The notes under the pieces were generated by a model that saw only the letters and a list, made by a program, of their open reading frames with translations, did no database searches and was not told the origin of the DNA. From assembly GCA_964567785.1 (NCBI GenBank), contig CAZMOK010000070.1:1-13563 (forward strand): a stretch of DNA of 13,563 bases, given 5' to 3'. The DNA is from CAZMOK01 sp964567785. Its GTDB lineage: Bacteria; Bacteroidota; Bacteroidia; Bacteroidales; JAGOPY01. The position numbers and the translations under genes are program-made. This document shows positions 5,027-13,434 of the stretch, one piece after another; positions within the stretch are counted from its first letter, which is position 1, and the number at the start of each line of letters is the position of its first letter.

Positions 5027-8000
5027 ATGATTGAAAGAATTGTACGGTTTTCCCTCAATAATAAACTGATTATAGGGATTTTAACCTTAGTTTTAATAGC
5101 CTGGGGCGCTTATAACTTCACCACACTTTCCATTGATGCCGTCCCTGACATAACGAATAACCAGGTACAGATCGTGACAGTGAGCCCTTCGCTGGCACCC
5201 CAGGAGGTTGAACAGCTCATTACCTTTCCAGTTGAGATGTCAATGGCCAATCTGCAGGATGTTACCGAGATAAGGTCTATTTCCAGGTTTGGCCTTTCGG
5301 TGGTCACCATTGTATTTGAGGACCGGCTAGACCCCTACCTTGCCCGGCAATTGGTGAGCGAGCAGATCACGATAGCTGAGGGAGAAATTCCTGAAGGATT
5401 GGGAAACCCGGAAATGATGCCGGTGACAACCGGGCTGGGTGAGATCTACCAGTATGTTATAGAACCTGATCCGGGTTATGAAGGTAAATATTCCCCGCTT
5501 GAACTGCGGACCATCCAGGACTGGATCATAAAAAGACAGCTTTCTGGCATTCCCGGTATTGTAGAAGTAAGCAGTTTCGGCGGGTACATGAAGCAGTACG
5601 AGGTTTCTGTGAATCCCAGGACACTGGTGGGCATGGACCTCTCAATCATAGAGATCTTTGATGCACTGGAGGCAAATAACCAGAACAGTGGTGGGAGTTA
5701 CATAGAAAAAGGCCCAAATGCTTATTATATAAGGGCCGAAGGGCTTATCAGGAATGAAGAGGATATCGGGAACATCCTCATAAAAAACATTGAAGGCGTG
5801 CCTATCCTGATAAAGGATGTGGCAGAGATTAAAATGGGATGGGCCACAAGGTTCGGTGCCATGACACGCAACGGTGAAGGAGAGGCAGTAGGCGGCATCA
5901 CCCTGATGCTCAAAGGCGCCAATTCGGCTGAAGTCATTCAGAATGTCAAGGACAGGGTTGAACAGGTACAAAATACATTGCCCGAAGGGCTACATATCCA
6001 TCCTTACCTCGACAGGTCTGAACTGATAAATAGAACCATCAGGACAGTTACCACCAACCTGGTGGAAGGTGGCATTATCGTAATACTTGTCCTCATCCTG
6101 CTTGTAGGGAACCTACGGGCCAGCCTGATCGTCGCTTCGGTAATACCCCTCTCTATGTTGTTTGCCTTTTCGATGATGAACCTTTTCGGTGTATCTGCAA
6201 ACCTCATGAGCCTCGGGGCCATCGATTTCGGACTTATCGTCGACGGCTCCGTGATCGTAACAGAAGGCATTCTGTCGCGGCTCGAACATCGATACCGGGG
6301 CAGAAGGATTGAACATTCGGTTATGAATGGAACGGTCCTCAATGCGGCAGGAAATGTCGGAAGATCGGCTGTTTTCGGTGTTACCATAATTCTTATAGTT
6401 TATATTCCCATACTTTTCTTTACCGGCATAGAAGGAAAGATGTTCAAGCCTATGGCACAGACCGTGAGCTTTGCACTTCTCGGCGCCCTGATATTGTCAC
6501 TGACCTATGTGCCCGTGGCGGCTTCATTGTTTTTGAGCAGAAAGATCACGTCAGGCACCAGCTTTGCCGATAAGATCATCGGTTTCCTGAACCGGGCCCA
6601 CGCTCCGGTACTTGATTTTGCCCTGAAAAGCCGGAATTTCTTCCTTGGATTGACCCTGGTGATCATTGCAGTGAGCTTCTGGGTCTTCTCCAGAATGGGA
6701 GGTGAGTTCATTCCGACACTCGAAGAGGGCGACCTCGCTGCCCAGATGGCGCTGAGCCCCGGATCTTCCCTCTCGGAAAGTATCGAATCGGCTACGGAGG
6801 CAGAAAAGATACTGCTCGATCAGTTTCCGGAGGTTGTTGAAGTGGTTTCAAAGATCGGTACTGCCGAAGTCCCTACAGACCCGATGGCGGTGGAAGATGC
6901 AGATATCATGATCATCCTCAAGGACAAAAAGGAATGGACCACCGCCGACAACAGGGAAGACCTGGTTGAGAAAATGAAAGAAGCCCTGGAAGTGCTGCCG
7001 GGATTGTCATTTGAGTTCCAGCAGCCGATACAGTTGCGGTTCAATGAGCTGATGACCGGTGTGAAGTCGGATGTTGCGGTCAAGATCTATGGTGAAGACC
7101 TGAACCTGCTGTATGACAAAGCATACGAGGCCGCTGCTATAATCCAGGATGTAGAGGGTGCCGGCGATGTGAGGGTTGAACAAATCGTAGGTCTGCCACA
7201 GCTTGTGGTCAGGTACGACAGGGAAGCAATGGCCAGGTACGGATTGAACATTGATGACGTCAACAAAGTGATCAGGTCAGCCTTTGCCGGTGAAAGTGCG
7301 GGTGTGGTCATTGAGGGAGAGCGCCGGTTCGATCTGGTTGTCAGGCTGAAGGAGGATTACCGGCAAAGGATAAAAAGCCTTTATAATCTCAGGATCAACC
7401 GTCCGTCTGAAGAGTTGATCCTGCTGAAGCAGGTGGCCGATATATCCTATGAAAAAGGGCCGATGCAGATCTCCCGTGACGATACAAAAAGAAGGGTTAC
7501 GATCGGTGTTAACATCAGGGACCGTGATGTGGAATCATTTGTCGAGGAAATAAACAGCAAACTGGAAGAACAGGTCATCCTGCCGGCAGGGTACTATTTC
7601 ACTTACGGTGGACAGTTCGAGAACCTGCAGAATGCCAGGAGAAGCTCCAGCATTGCTGTCCCCATTGCCCTAATTGCCATATTCGTACTGCTCTATTTTG
7701 CCTTTTATTCCCTCAAGCAGGCTGCCATGATATTTACAGCTATACCGCTTGCTGCCGTTGGCGGGATCTGGGCCCTGTACCTCCGGGATATGCCTTTCAG
7801 TATCTCTGCGGGAGTGGGTTTCATAGCACTTTTTGGTGTGGCTGTCCTAAATGGCATTGTGCTTATTGCACAGTACAACGACCTGGAGAAGGAAGGGGTG
7901 AAAGATGTGGTCAAAAGAGTTAAGGATGGCACAAGGATCAGGCTGCGCCCTGTTGTGATGACTGCTTCGGTTGCAGCCCTCGGTTTCCTCCCTATGGCCA

Positions 8001-9361
8001 CATCCACAGCCCCCGGGGCTGAGGTACAGCGGCCTCTTGCCACTGTTGTGATCGGTGGCCTGATCACGGCAACGTTCCTTACCCTGGTTGTCTTACCCGT
8101 TATTTATGTGCTTTTCTACAGGGGGTTCGGAAGAAAGGGCAGAAAGGTGACAAGGTTTTCTGCAGTGCTGGTATTGCTGCTGGCAGGCAGTGCAAACTTA
8201 AATGCCCAGGAACCGAAAAAGGTTGGCCTTGACGAGATGATAGATATAGCGCTCGAGAACAACTCGCTGGTAACCAATGCCGACCTGAAAGTTTTCGAAG
8301 CGAAAATGGAAAAAAGGGCGGCAGTGAACATACCCAACCCGGAAGCCGAATATACAAGAGGGGAGATCAATTCCCCCCTCATAGATTATTACCTCTATTT
8401 TTCCCAGGACCTGGAATTTCCTACGGCATATACTTCCCGGTCCAACTACCATTCAGAACTGATGAAGTTGAGCGAGATCGAAGCTCACAACATGAAACTG
8501 ATGGTAAAGGGAATGGTCAAAAAGACCTATTACCGGTGGATGATGCTGAAGCAGAAGCAGGAGTTGATGCACTTTATCGACAGCCTGCATGGGAATTTTG
8601 AGCGGATTGCAGAGATCCGTTATGAAACCGGTGATATAAACTATGTCAGTAAATTGCTCACCAGCTCCAAGGCCGTTAAAATACGATTGGAAGTAGAGAA
8701 GTTGAATGCTGAAGTAGCCACTGCTGAAGATGACCTGAAGACCATCCTGAACTCAGATGAATTACTGGCTTTCAAAGAATCGGATGATATAAAGCTGAAC
8801 CCACCCCTTTTCAGGGAGGAGGAGTGGCTTATGGAGAGCCCTTCCATAAGGTCGTCGCTGCAGGAGATAGAGATAACTGAGGCGCTTATCAGGGCCAGGC
8901 GGAATGAGGCCCTTCCTGGTTTGAGGTTTGGGTATTTCCGCCAGTCGCTCGACCTTACCGGCGGCTTCCAGGGATGGCTAGTGGGTTTGAAAGTCCCGCT
9001 CTGGTTCTGGCAATATGATGGTAACATCAAGGCGGCCAGGATACGGAACGACATGGCCAGGAATTCCTTCGATCAGGAGGTGAACCGTGTGAAAAACCGT
9101 GTTGCACAGTTGAGGAGGGAAATGAGGATGAACCTCGAAATGATCAGCTATTATGAAAGGGAAGCCCTGGAGCTGGCCGATATTATGATGGAACAGGCCC
9201 AGAAAAGCTTTGCGGAGGGGGAGATCGGGCTGATCGAGTACATTGAGAACATTTCGGATGCGATCGACATAAAAATGGAGTATTACGATGCTTTAAAGGA
9301 TTATAATCATGCTGTTATAGACCTTGAAACAATTATTTCTGAAAAAAACAAAATTGATTGA
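5027..9361 (+). CDS. czcA: CzcA-type RND metal efflux pump fused to a TolC/CzcC-type outer membrane factor
   Basis: A 1444-residue fusion. Residues 1-1032 are a full heavy-metal RND pump: first membrane helix 13-32, helices about 345-500 and 535-555, periplasmic domains between, and last helices about 875-1031. The helix-4 motif 'DFGLIVDGSVIVTEG' (400-414) has the proton-relay acids D400, D406 and E413 in the CzcA pattern rather than CusA's 'GAMVDAAIV'. By my reading the CusA copper/silver methionines (M573, M623, M672) correspond to Q573, D624 and E674 here, which favours divalent cations such as Zn, Co or Cd. Residues 1044-1060 form an internal signal peptide, and 1061-1444 an outer membrane efflux protein with the two TolC-type repeats ('YETGDINYVSKLL' and 'FAEGEIGLIEYIENI'). 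Such fusions are known in Bacteroidota. ATG at 5027 begins the classic 'MIERIVRFSLNNK'. First gene of a two-gene operon; the adaptor begins 4 nt after its stop. Confidence 0.93.
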   Translation: MIERIVRFSLNNKLIIGILTLVLIAWGAYNFTTLSIDAVPDITNNQVQIVTVSPSLAPQEVEQLITFPVEMSMANLQDVTEIRSISRFGLSVVTIVFEDRLDPYLARQLVSEQITIAEGEIPEGLGNPEMMPVTTGLGEIYQYVIEPDPGYEGKYSPLELRTIQDWIIKRQLSGIPGIVEVSSFGGYMKQYEVSVNPRTLVGMDLSIIEIFDALEANNQNSGGSYIEKGPNAYYIRAEGLIRNEEDIGNILIKNIEGVPILIKDVAEIKMGWATRFGAMTRNGEGEAVGGITLMLKGANSAEVIQNVKDRVEQVQNTLPEGLHIHPYLDRSELINRTIRTVTTNLVEGGIIVILVLILLVGNLRASLIVASVIPLSMLFAFSMMNLFGVSANLMSLGAIDFGLIVDGSVIVTEGILSRLEHRYRGRRIEHSVMNGTVLNAAGNVGRSAVFGVTIILIVYIPILFFTGIEGKMFKPMAQTVSFALLGALILSLTYVPVAASLFLSRKITSGTSFADKIIGFLNRAHAPVLDFALKSRNFFLGLTLVIIAVSFWVFSRMGGEFIPTLEEGDLAAQMALSPGSSLSESIESATEAEKILLDQFPEVVEVVSKIGTAEVPTDPMAVEDADIMIILKDKKEWTTADNREDLVEKMKEALEVLPGLSFEFQQPIQLRFNELMTGVKSDVAVKIYGEDLNLLYDKAYEAAAIIQDVEGAGDVRVEQIVGLPQLVVRYDREAMARYGLNIDDVNKVIRSAFAGESAGVVIEGERRFDLVVRLKEDYRQRIKSLYNLRINRPSEELILLKQVADISYEKGPMQISRDDTKRRVTIGVNIRDRDVESFVEEINSKLEEQVILPAGYYFTYGGQFENLQNARRSSSIAVPIALIAIFVLLYFAFYSLKQAAMIFTAIPLAAVGGIWALYLRDMPFSISAGVGFIALFGVAVLNGIVLIAQYNDLEKEGVKDVVKRVKDGTRIRLRPVVMTASVAALGFLPMATSTAPGAEVQRPLATVVIGGLITATFLTLVVLPVIYVLFYRGFGRKGRKVTRFSAVLVLLLAGSANLNAQEPKKVGLDEMIDIALENNSLVTNADLKVFEAKMEKRAAVNIPNPEAEYTRGEINSPLIDYYLYFSQDLEFPTAYTSRSNYHSELMKLSEIEAHNMKLMVKGMVKKTYYRWMMLKQKQELMHFIDSLHGNFERIAEIRYETGDINYVSKLLTSSKAVKIRLEVEKLNAEVATAEDDLKTILNSDELLAFKESDDIKLNPPLFREEEWLMESPSIRSSLQEIEITEALIRARRNEALPGLRFGYFRQSLDLTGGFQGWLVGLKVPLWFWQYDGNIKAARIRNDMARNSFDQEVNRVKNRVAQLRREMRMNLEMISYYEREALELADIMMEQAQKSFAEGEIGLIEYIENISDAIDIKMEYYDALKDYNHAVIDLETIISEKNKID
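8120..8206 (+). other. Internal signal-peptide-like segment joining pump and outer membrane factor
   Basis: Residues 1032-1060 of the fusion. A basic stretch (R1032, R1036, K1037, R1039, K1040, R1043) precedes a hydrophobic run 'FSAVLVLLLAG' (1044-1054) and the end 'NLNA' before Q1061. This is the layout of a Bacteroidota Sec signal with a cut before Gln. The pump's last helix leaves the chain in the cytoplasm, so this segment would carry the TolC part back across the membrane and could be cut by signal peptidase, giving two proteins from one translation product. Cleavage is inferred. Confidence 0.65.
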
Positions 9362-9365
9362 TAAA

Positions 9366-10532
9366 ATGAAAATATTATTCAAGGCAGGGATCCTTGCTTT
9401 TACCGTTTCAATGCTTTTATTTGGTTGCAAGGATGCCCCTAAAGAGGAATCGGTAGTCAATGAACAGGAGGATAAAAAAGAGAACACGGTCAGCCTCACC
9501 TCAGAACAGTATAAGAGGGCGGGCATAGAAACCGGAAACCTGGTAACAAGAAAGCTGGCATCATCGGTTGATGCCCGCGGGATGATCGCAGTGAAGCCGG
9601 AAGGCCAGGCTTTTGTGAGCACCCTGACTGAGGGCATCATAGAAACTATTTTCGTGGAATACGGCGAAATTGTCAACGTAGGAACGCCTTTATGCCGTGT
9701 CAGTCATCCCTCAATAATCCAGGCGCAGCAGGGATACCTTGAGGATCTTTATGAATTCCGGCTTGCTGAGGATAATTATGAGAGGGTAAAGGAGCTGAGG
9801 AAGGAAAACATTACTTCCGAAAAAGCCTTCCTGAAGTCAGAATCGGAGTTCATGCTTGCCAGGTCATCAAAGCAGGCCTCCTATACCCAGTTAAAAATGA
9901 TAGGCATCGATCCAGACAAGGTGGAACAGGGCGAGATCTCAAATTTTATCGACCTTAAGAGTCCTATTTCAGGGAAGATCAATAAGATCAATGCCTCTCC
10001 CGGAACTTACGTGGGTATCAATGAAAAACTGTTTGATGTAGTTTCACTGGATAAAATGATCCTGGAGCTAAAGGTTTTTGAAAGTGACATACCGTTGATT
10101 AGAAAAGGTCAGAAGGTGGTATTCACCCTTTCGAACCTTAACGATATCCCGCACAGGGCAGAAGTTGTGGCGACTTCGAGCTTTATGGAAAGGGGGTCAA
10201 GGGTTCTTGAGGTCCAGGCTAAACTGCTTGAAAAGCTACCTGATGTCTATCCGGGAATGTTTGCAGCGGCAAGTGTCAAAGTGAATGAAAAGGAGGCGCT
10301 TTCATTGCCAAATTCTGCAGTCCTTGAGGAAGGGGAAAATGAACATTATCTCTTCATCTTGCTGGATGATAATGAAAACACCCATACCTTCCAACGCATC
10401 CCGGTAACCACCGGTATACAAACAAATAACTACACCGAGATCATCCCGGGTGAAGGATTGACTGAAGGTACTGATATTGTTGTCTCAGGTGTTTACTACC
10501 TGAAATCGGAACTGCTGAAAGAACTGGATTGA
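9366..10532 (+). CDS. czcB: CusB/CzcB-type RND periplasmic adaptor (membrane fusion) lipoprotein
   Basis: The adaptor that bridges the inner membrane pump and the outer membrane channel; 388 residues. The signal peptide ends in 'LLFGC' with lipidated Cys21. An acidic/lysine-rich linker (22-40) follows, then the first half of the lipoyl-type domain ('GIIETIFVEYGEIVNVGTPL', 90-109), a helical hairpin (about 115-180), the second half ('SPISGKINKINASPGTYVG', 199-217), a beta-barrel domain (about 230-305) and a membrane-proximal domain ending 'SGVYYLKSELLKELD'. The N-terminal region has no Met or His cluster like the CusB copper site, in line with a pump for divalent ions. ATG at 9366 was chosen because it gives a compact lipoprotein signal; an upstream in-frame start at 9324 would overlap the pump. 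It lies 4 nt after the fused pump and would be co-translated with it. Confidence 0.9.
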   Translation: MKILFKAGILAFTVSMLLFGCKDAPKEESVVNEQEDKKENTVSLTSEQYKRAGIETGNLVTRKLASSVDARGMIAVKPEGQAFVSTLTEGIIETIFVEYGEIVNVGTPLCRVSHPSIIQAQQGYLEDLYEFRLAEDNYERVKELRKENITSEKAFLKSESEFMLARSSKQASYTQLKMIGIDPDKVEQGEISNFIDLKSPISGKINKINASPGTYVGINEKLFDVVSLDKMILELKVFESDIPLIRKGQKVVFTLSNLNDIPHRAEVVATSSFMERGSRVLEVQAKLLEKLPDVYPGMFAAASVKVNEKEALSLPNSAVLEEGENEHYLFILLDDNENTHTFQRIPVTTGIQTNNYTEIIPGEGLTEGTDIVVSGVYYLKSELLKELD

Positions 10533-10534
10533 GT

Positions 10535-10572
10535 TCAGTCGGGTCAGTCAAATCAGTCGTCAGTCGTCAGTG
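10535..10572. repeat. TCAGTC short tandem array, 5 units
   Basis: TCAGTC (last copy TCAGTG) begins at 10535, 10544, 10553, 10560 and 10567, so the spacing is 9, 9, 7 and 7 bp. It starts 2 nt after the adaptor stop codon. First of six arrays in the 337-bp gene-free stretch 10533-10869. Confidence 0.8.
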
Positions 10573-10583
10573 AGTTCTGAGTT

Positions 10584-10618
10584 AAATGGCTTTTGGCCTT
10601 TGGCTGTTAGCTGTTGGT
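10584..10618. repeat. Degenerate heptanucleotide array, 5 units, consensus NNTTGGC
   Basis: Five 7-bp units in register (AAATGGC, then TTTTGGC, CTTTGGC, TGTTAGC and TGTTGGT). Unit-to-unit divergence is high but the 7-bp phase is kept. Confidence 0.6.
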
Positions 10619-10646
10619 GAAGAGGGGAAAAGGCTCAGAAGCACAG

Positions 10647-10667
10647 AAATTTAAAATTTAGAATTAA
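10647..10667. repeat. Heptanucleotide array AAATTTA, 3 units
   Basis: Two exact AAATTTA copies at 10647 and 10654 and a degenerate GAATTAA at 10661. It is short and AT-rich, so taken alone it would be weak; the neighbouring arrays with the same period support it. Confidence 0.5.
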
Positions 10668-10670
10668 AAT

Positions 10671-10705
10671 CCCAGCACCTAGGACCCAGCACCCAGTACC
10701 CAGAA
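10671..10705. repeat. Heptanucleotide array, 5 units, consensus CCCAGNA
   Basis: Units at 10671, 10678, 10685, 10692 and 10699 read CCCAGCA, CCTAGGA, CCCAGCA, CCCAGTA and CCCAGAA in strict 7-bp register. Confidence 0.8.
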
Positions 10706-10712
10706 CCTGCTT

Positions 10713-10753
10713 GACAATAAAGACAATAGGGACAATTTGACAATAGAGACAAT
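10713..10753. repeat. GACAAT short tandem array, 5 units of about 9 bp
   Basis: GACAAT begins at 10713, 10722, 10731, 10739 and 10748. The trinucleotide between copies varies and one spacing is 8. Confidence 0.8.
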
Positions 10754-10763
10754 CCCCCACATC

Positions 10764-10805
10764 TTCATTGTTCATTGTTCATTGTTCATTGTTCATTGTT
10801 CATTG
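10764..10805. repeat. Heptanucleotide array TTCATTG, 6 perfect units
   Basis: Six identical copies in perfect register, followed by a TTAATTATTAAT tail that matches the word family inside the small lipoprotein gene at 2617-2644. Its perfection suggests recent expansion. It ends 42 bp before the -7 box of the Smr gene. Confidence 0.9.
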
Positions 10806-10847
10806 TTAATTATTAATCATAGATTCCCTTTCCCATATTTATACCTT

Positions 10848-10855
10848 TAACTTTG
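10848..10855 (+). promoter_or_regulatory. Bacteroidota -7 box for the Smr/glycosyltransferase unit
   Basis: TAACTTTG matches TAnnTTTG fully, 14 nt before the ATG at 10870. A TTTC about 20 bp upstream (10828-10831) could serve as a poor -33 box. The leader would be very short. Confidence 0.5.
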
Positions 10856-10869
10856 CAAAAAAGATCGAG

Positions 10870-11979
10870 ATGAAATTCAAGATAGGCGACAAGGTTAAAT
10901 TCCTGAACGAGAAAGGCGGGGGAGTGGTTACAAAGATCATCAGTCCCACGATGGTGAACGTAATGATCAGTGATGGGTTTGAAATACCCGTAATGACGGG
11001 CGACCTTATCCCGGTTGCAACGGAGGGCAAGGCTGCTTCCATGTTCGAAGAGGACCTGGGTGTTGATTTTAAACCGGAAGCTGAAAGCAGAGGTTCTCAA
11101 AAAGCCGATAGTGAATTTGGGGAGGAGTCTGAAGAGGAATCACGGCTGCTTCCTCTGGTCAACTTTTCTTTCCGCACAAAAAATGAACCGGGCATTTACC
11201 TTGCCTATGTTCCCCACGACCAGAAATGGCTGGTGACCGGCGAACTTGATATCTACCTGGTCAACCACACAGGCTATGATGTGATCTTCAGCCTTTTTAT
11301 GAAAAAAGAAGATAGATATGAAGGGGCGGATTACGATGTGATCCCACCAAGGCATAAGATCCTGCTCGACACCATTGAGCGTGAAAAGCTCAACGAGTGG
11401 CAGGAGGGGATAGTGCAGTTGCTGTTCCATACCGATACACCTGACAAGATCCTGAAGCCCGTGAGCCAGGAGTTCAAGGTCAAGACCCAGAGGCTGGTAA
11501 GCGAAAATTCCTATACGGAGTCGGAATTCATTGAAGAGAGGTCCCTGGTTGTGCAGTTGATCACAATGGCGGCAGTAGCCGGTGTGCAGGGTGCCGGAGA
11601 GAAAGAAGAAAAAGAGCCCCCGCCGGCCAGGAAGCCTGAAGTGCAGAAACCGGGTGCGTTTATCGACAAATACCGGACAGGGCTGCATGAAGCGGTTGTG
11701 GACCTTCACATGGAGGAGCTGGTGGACGATGAAGAGATGAAAAAAATGACACCGCATGAGATGTTGAACTATCAGTTGAGGTACTTTGAAAGGTGCATTG
11801 AGAGCGCCATCGGGGCAAATTACCATAAGGTGACCTTTATCCACGGAGTGGGTAACGGGGCGTTGAAATCAGCGTTGATCAAAAGGCTGCAGGAATATGA
11901 AACCCTTGAAAACCAAAGCGCCTCCCTGGCCAAGTTCGGGGTAGGCGCCATTGATGTGCTTATCAGGCCAACAAAATGA
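10870..11979 (+). CDS. DUF2027 and Smr domain protein
   Basis: A cytoplasmic protein of 369 residues in the Bacteroidota-type DUF2027+Smr architecture. The N-terminus (1-50) is a small beta domain beginning 'MKFKIGDKVKFLNEKGGG'. An acidic linker (about 60-92) leads to the DUF2027 core (about 95-210), then a Glu/Pro/Lys-rich linker (242-262) to the C-terminal Smr domain. The Smr signatures D278-L-H-M-E-E-L and H325-G-V-G-N-G-A-L-K are intact. Smr domains in MutS2 and related proteins cut nucleic acid or act in ribosome rescue; the role of the stand-alone DUF2027 form is not established, so nuclease activity is only a family-based suggestion. No signal peptide. It has its own candidate promoter and overlaps the next gene, with no evident link to the metal genes. 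Confidence 0.9.
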   Translation: MKFKIGDKVKFLNEKGGGVVTKIISPTMVNVMISDGFEIPVMTGDLIPVATEGKAASMFEEDLGVDFKPEAESRGSQKADSEFGEESEEESRLLPLVNFSFRTKNEPGIYLAYVPHDQKWLVTGELDIYLVNHTGYDVIFSLFMKKEDRYEGADYDVIPPRHKILLDTIEREKLNEWQEGIVQLLFHTDTPDKILKPVSQEFKVKTQRLVSENSYTESEFIEERSLVVQLITMAAVAGVQGAGEKEEKEPPPARKPEVQKPGAFIDKYRTGLHEAVVDLHMEELVDDEEMKKMTPHEMLNYQLRYFERCIESAIGANYHKVTFIHGVGNGALKSALIKRLQEYETLENQSASLAKFGVGAIDVLIRPTK

Positions 11980-13396
11980 TCTTGTTTTGGCGGTCATCAG
12001 TTCAAATATATTCGGTGATATAAGATTCTGGATCCTTACCTGGTTCCTGCTGCACCTGGTCGGCATAACACAGCCCCCGATCGAACCCTCGCATAGCTGG
12101 CGGCAGGCCTACACTGCCATGGTGGCAAAGAATTTTCATGAAAATGGGCCCAACATCCTGTATCCGCAGGTGGATTATATGGGCCCCGACCGGAACGTGA
12201 CCGCCTCAGAATTCCATTTCATGACTTCCCTCATATGGTCTGTATCTAATATTTTTGGTTACGATCACTGGTACGGCCGTTTGATCAACCTGGTCTTCAG
12301 TACACTCGGGATATGGTTTTTCTTTCTTATTATAAGGGAATGGATAGGCAGGAGGGAGGCATTTTTCAGTACTGTCGTACTGATGGTTTCCACGTGGTTC
12401 ATGTTTTCGCGGAAGATCATGCCCGATACGTTCAGTGTTTCACTTATTATCATCGGAATCTATTTTGCCCTTGATTATTTCAGGTCAGGGAGCTGGCTTT
12501 CACTTTTCATCTATTTGCTGGCCGGTGCCCTGGGTGTGCTCAACAAGATCCCATCGGCCGTGCTTTTCCCTGTTCTTTTCCTTCCACTGGTGGCGGGAAG
12601 GTTCCCTCTGCTGAGGAAAGTGTTCTTTTCCATTATATCGCTGATCATCATAGCGGTGGCTGGTGTCTGGTATTTTCACTGGGTCCCTCATTTAATAGCT
12701 GAATACAACAATCCGCTGTACTTTCCCAGGTCGTTTGCCGAAGGCATTACAGAAATAGCAAACCACTCGGGCGAATCACTGGATAAATTCCTTTTTGCCG
12801 CTTTGCGGTCGTATGCAGGCTTTGCAATATTTTTGTTCGGACTGATCCTTGCTGTAAAGGAGAAAAATCGCATACTGGTTTTTATTTTCTTATCCACTTT
12901 GTTGCTTTTCCTGGTTTTCGCAGTGAAGGCCGGTATTATTTTCTCCACCCACGATTACTATATCATTCCCTTCGTGCCGGTCATGGCTTTAATGGCCGGC
13001 TATGGGCTGAGCAGGATCAGGAGGCCTGTTTTGACCTATGTACTGCTTGGGATTGTTGTTCTGGAGGGGATGCTGAACCAGTACCACGACTTCTTTCCCG
13101 GCGATGCAAACCGTTATCTTCTCAACCTGGAAGAAATTGCAGAGGAACACAGTTACAGCGACGATCTTTTCATTGTGAACGGGGGCCTCGATCCCAGGCT
13201 CATGTATTTCCTCGACAGGGAGGGGTGGTCGGTTGAAAGCAGGGAAGCCTGCGATCCTGTTGTTGTTGATTCCCTTTCGGCCCGGGGGGCTTCGTTCCTG
13301 CTTATTGATAAGAGTAAACCAGAATGCGAAGTTCCCTGGCAGAAATTGTATGAAGACCAGGATGTGGTGTTGTACCGGCTGAGGGATAAGCGGTAA
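11954..13396 (+). CDS. GT-C fold multi-membrane glycosyltransferase (ArnT/PMT-like)
   Basis: An integral membrane protein of 480 residues with about ten hydrophobic helices between 25 and 385 and a soluble tail of about 90 residues. The first large loop after helix 1 holds 'EPSHSWRQAYTAMVAKNF' (44-61), then 'SEFHF' (85-89); 'SRKIMPDTF' (152-160) follows helix 3. These are hallmarks of a polyprenyl-phosphate-sugar-using GT-C group with a HSWRQ signature. It would transfer a sugar on the outer face of the inner membrane, with lipid, protein or glycan acceptor unknown. As I recall, relatives often read WRQAD or WRQTD; here the residue is Tyr53. The start is uncertain: ATG at 11954 overlaps the Smr gene by 26 nt, while an in-frame TTG at 11987 would begin 7 nt after its stop. 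The ATG at 11976 is out of frame. Confidence 0.8.
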   Translation: MCLSGQQNDLVLAVISSNIFGDIRFWILTWFLLHLVGITQPPIEPSHSWRQAYTAMVAKNFHENGPNILYPQVDYMGPDRNVTASEFHFMTSLIWSVSNIFGYDHWYGRLINLVFSTLGIWFFFLIIREWIGRREAFFSTVVLMVSTWFMFSRKIMPDTFSVSLIIIGIYFALDYFRSGSWLSLFIYLLAGALGVLNKIPSAVLFPVLFLPLVAGRFPLLRKVFFSIISLIIIAVAGVWYFHWVPHLIAEYNNPLYFPRSFAEGITEIANHSGESLDKFLFAALRSYAGFAIFLFGLILAVKEKNRILVFIFLSTLLLFLVFAVKAGIIFSTHDYYIIPFVPVMALMAGYGLSRIRRPVLTYVLLGIVVLEGMLNQYHDFFPGDANRYLLNLEEIAEEHSYSDDLFIVNGGLDPRLMYFLDREGWSVESREACDPVVVDSLSARGASFLLIDKSKPECEVPWQKLYEDQDVVLYRLRDKR

Positions 13397-13434
13397 CCGA
13401 TTTCCTTTTATAAAACCCTGCTCTTAGCTAACAT

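Noticed and set aside
11140..11844. Minus-strand 234-residue open frame
   Set aside because: Opposite-strand shadow of the DUF2027/Smr gene, whose signature motifs are intact.
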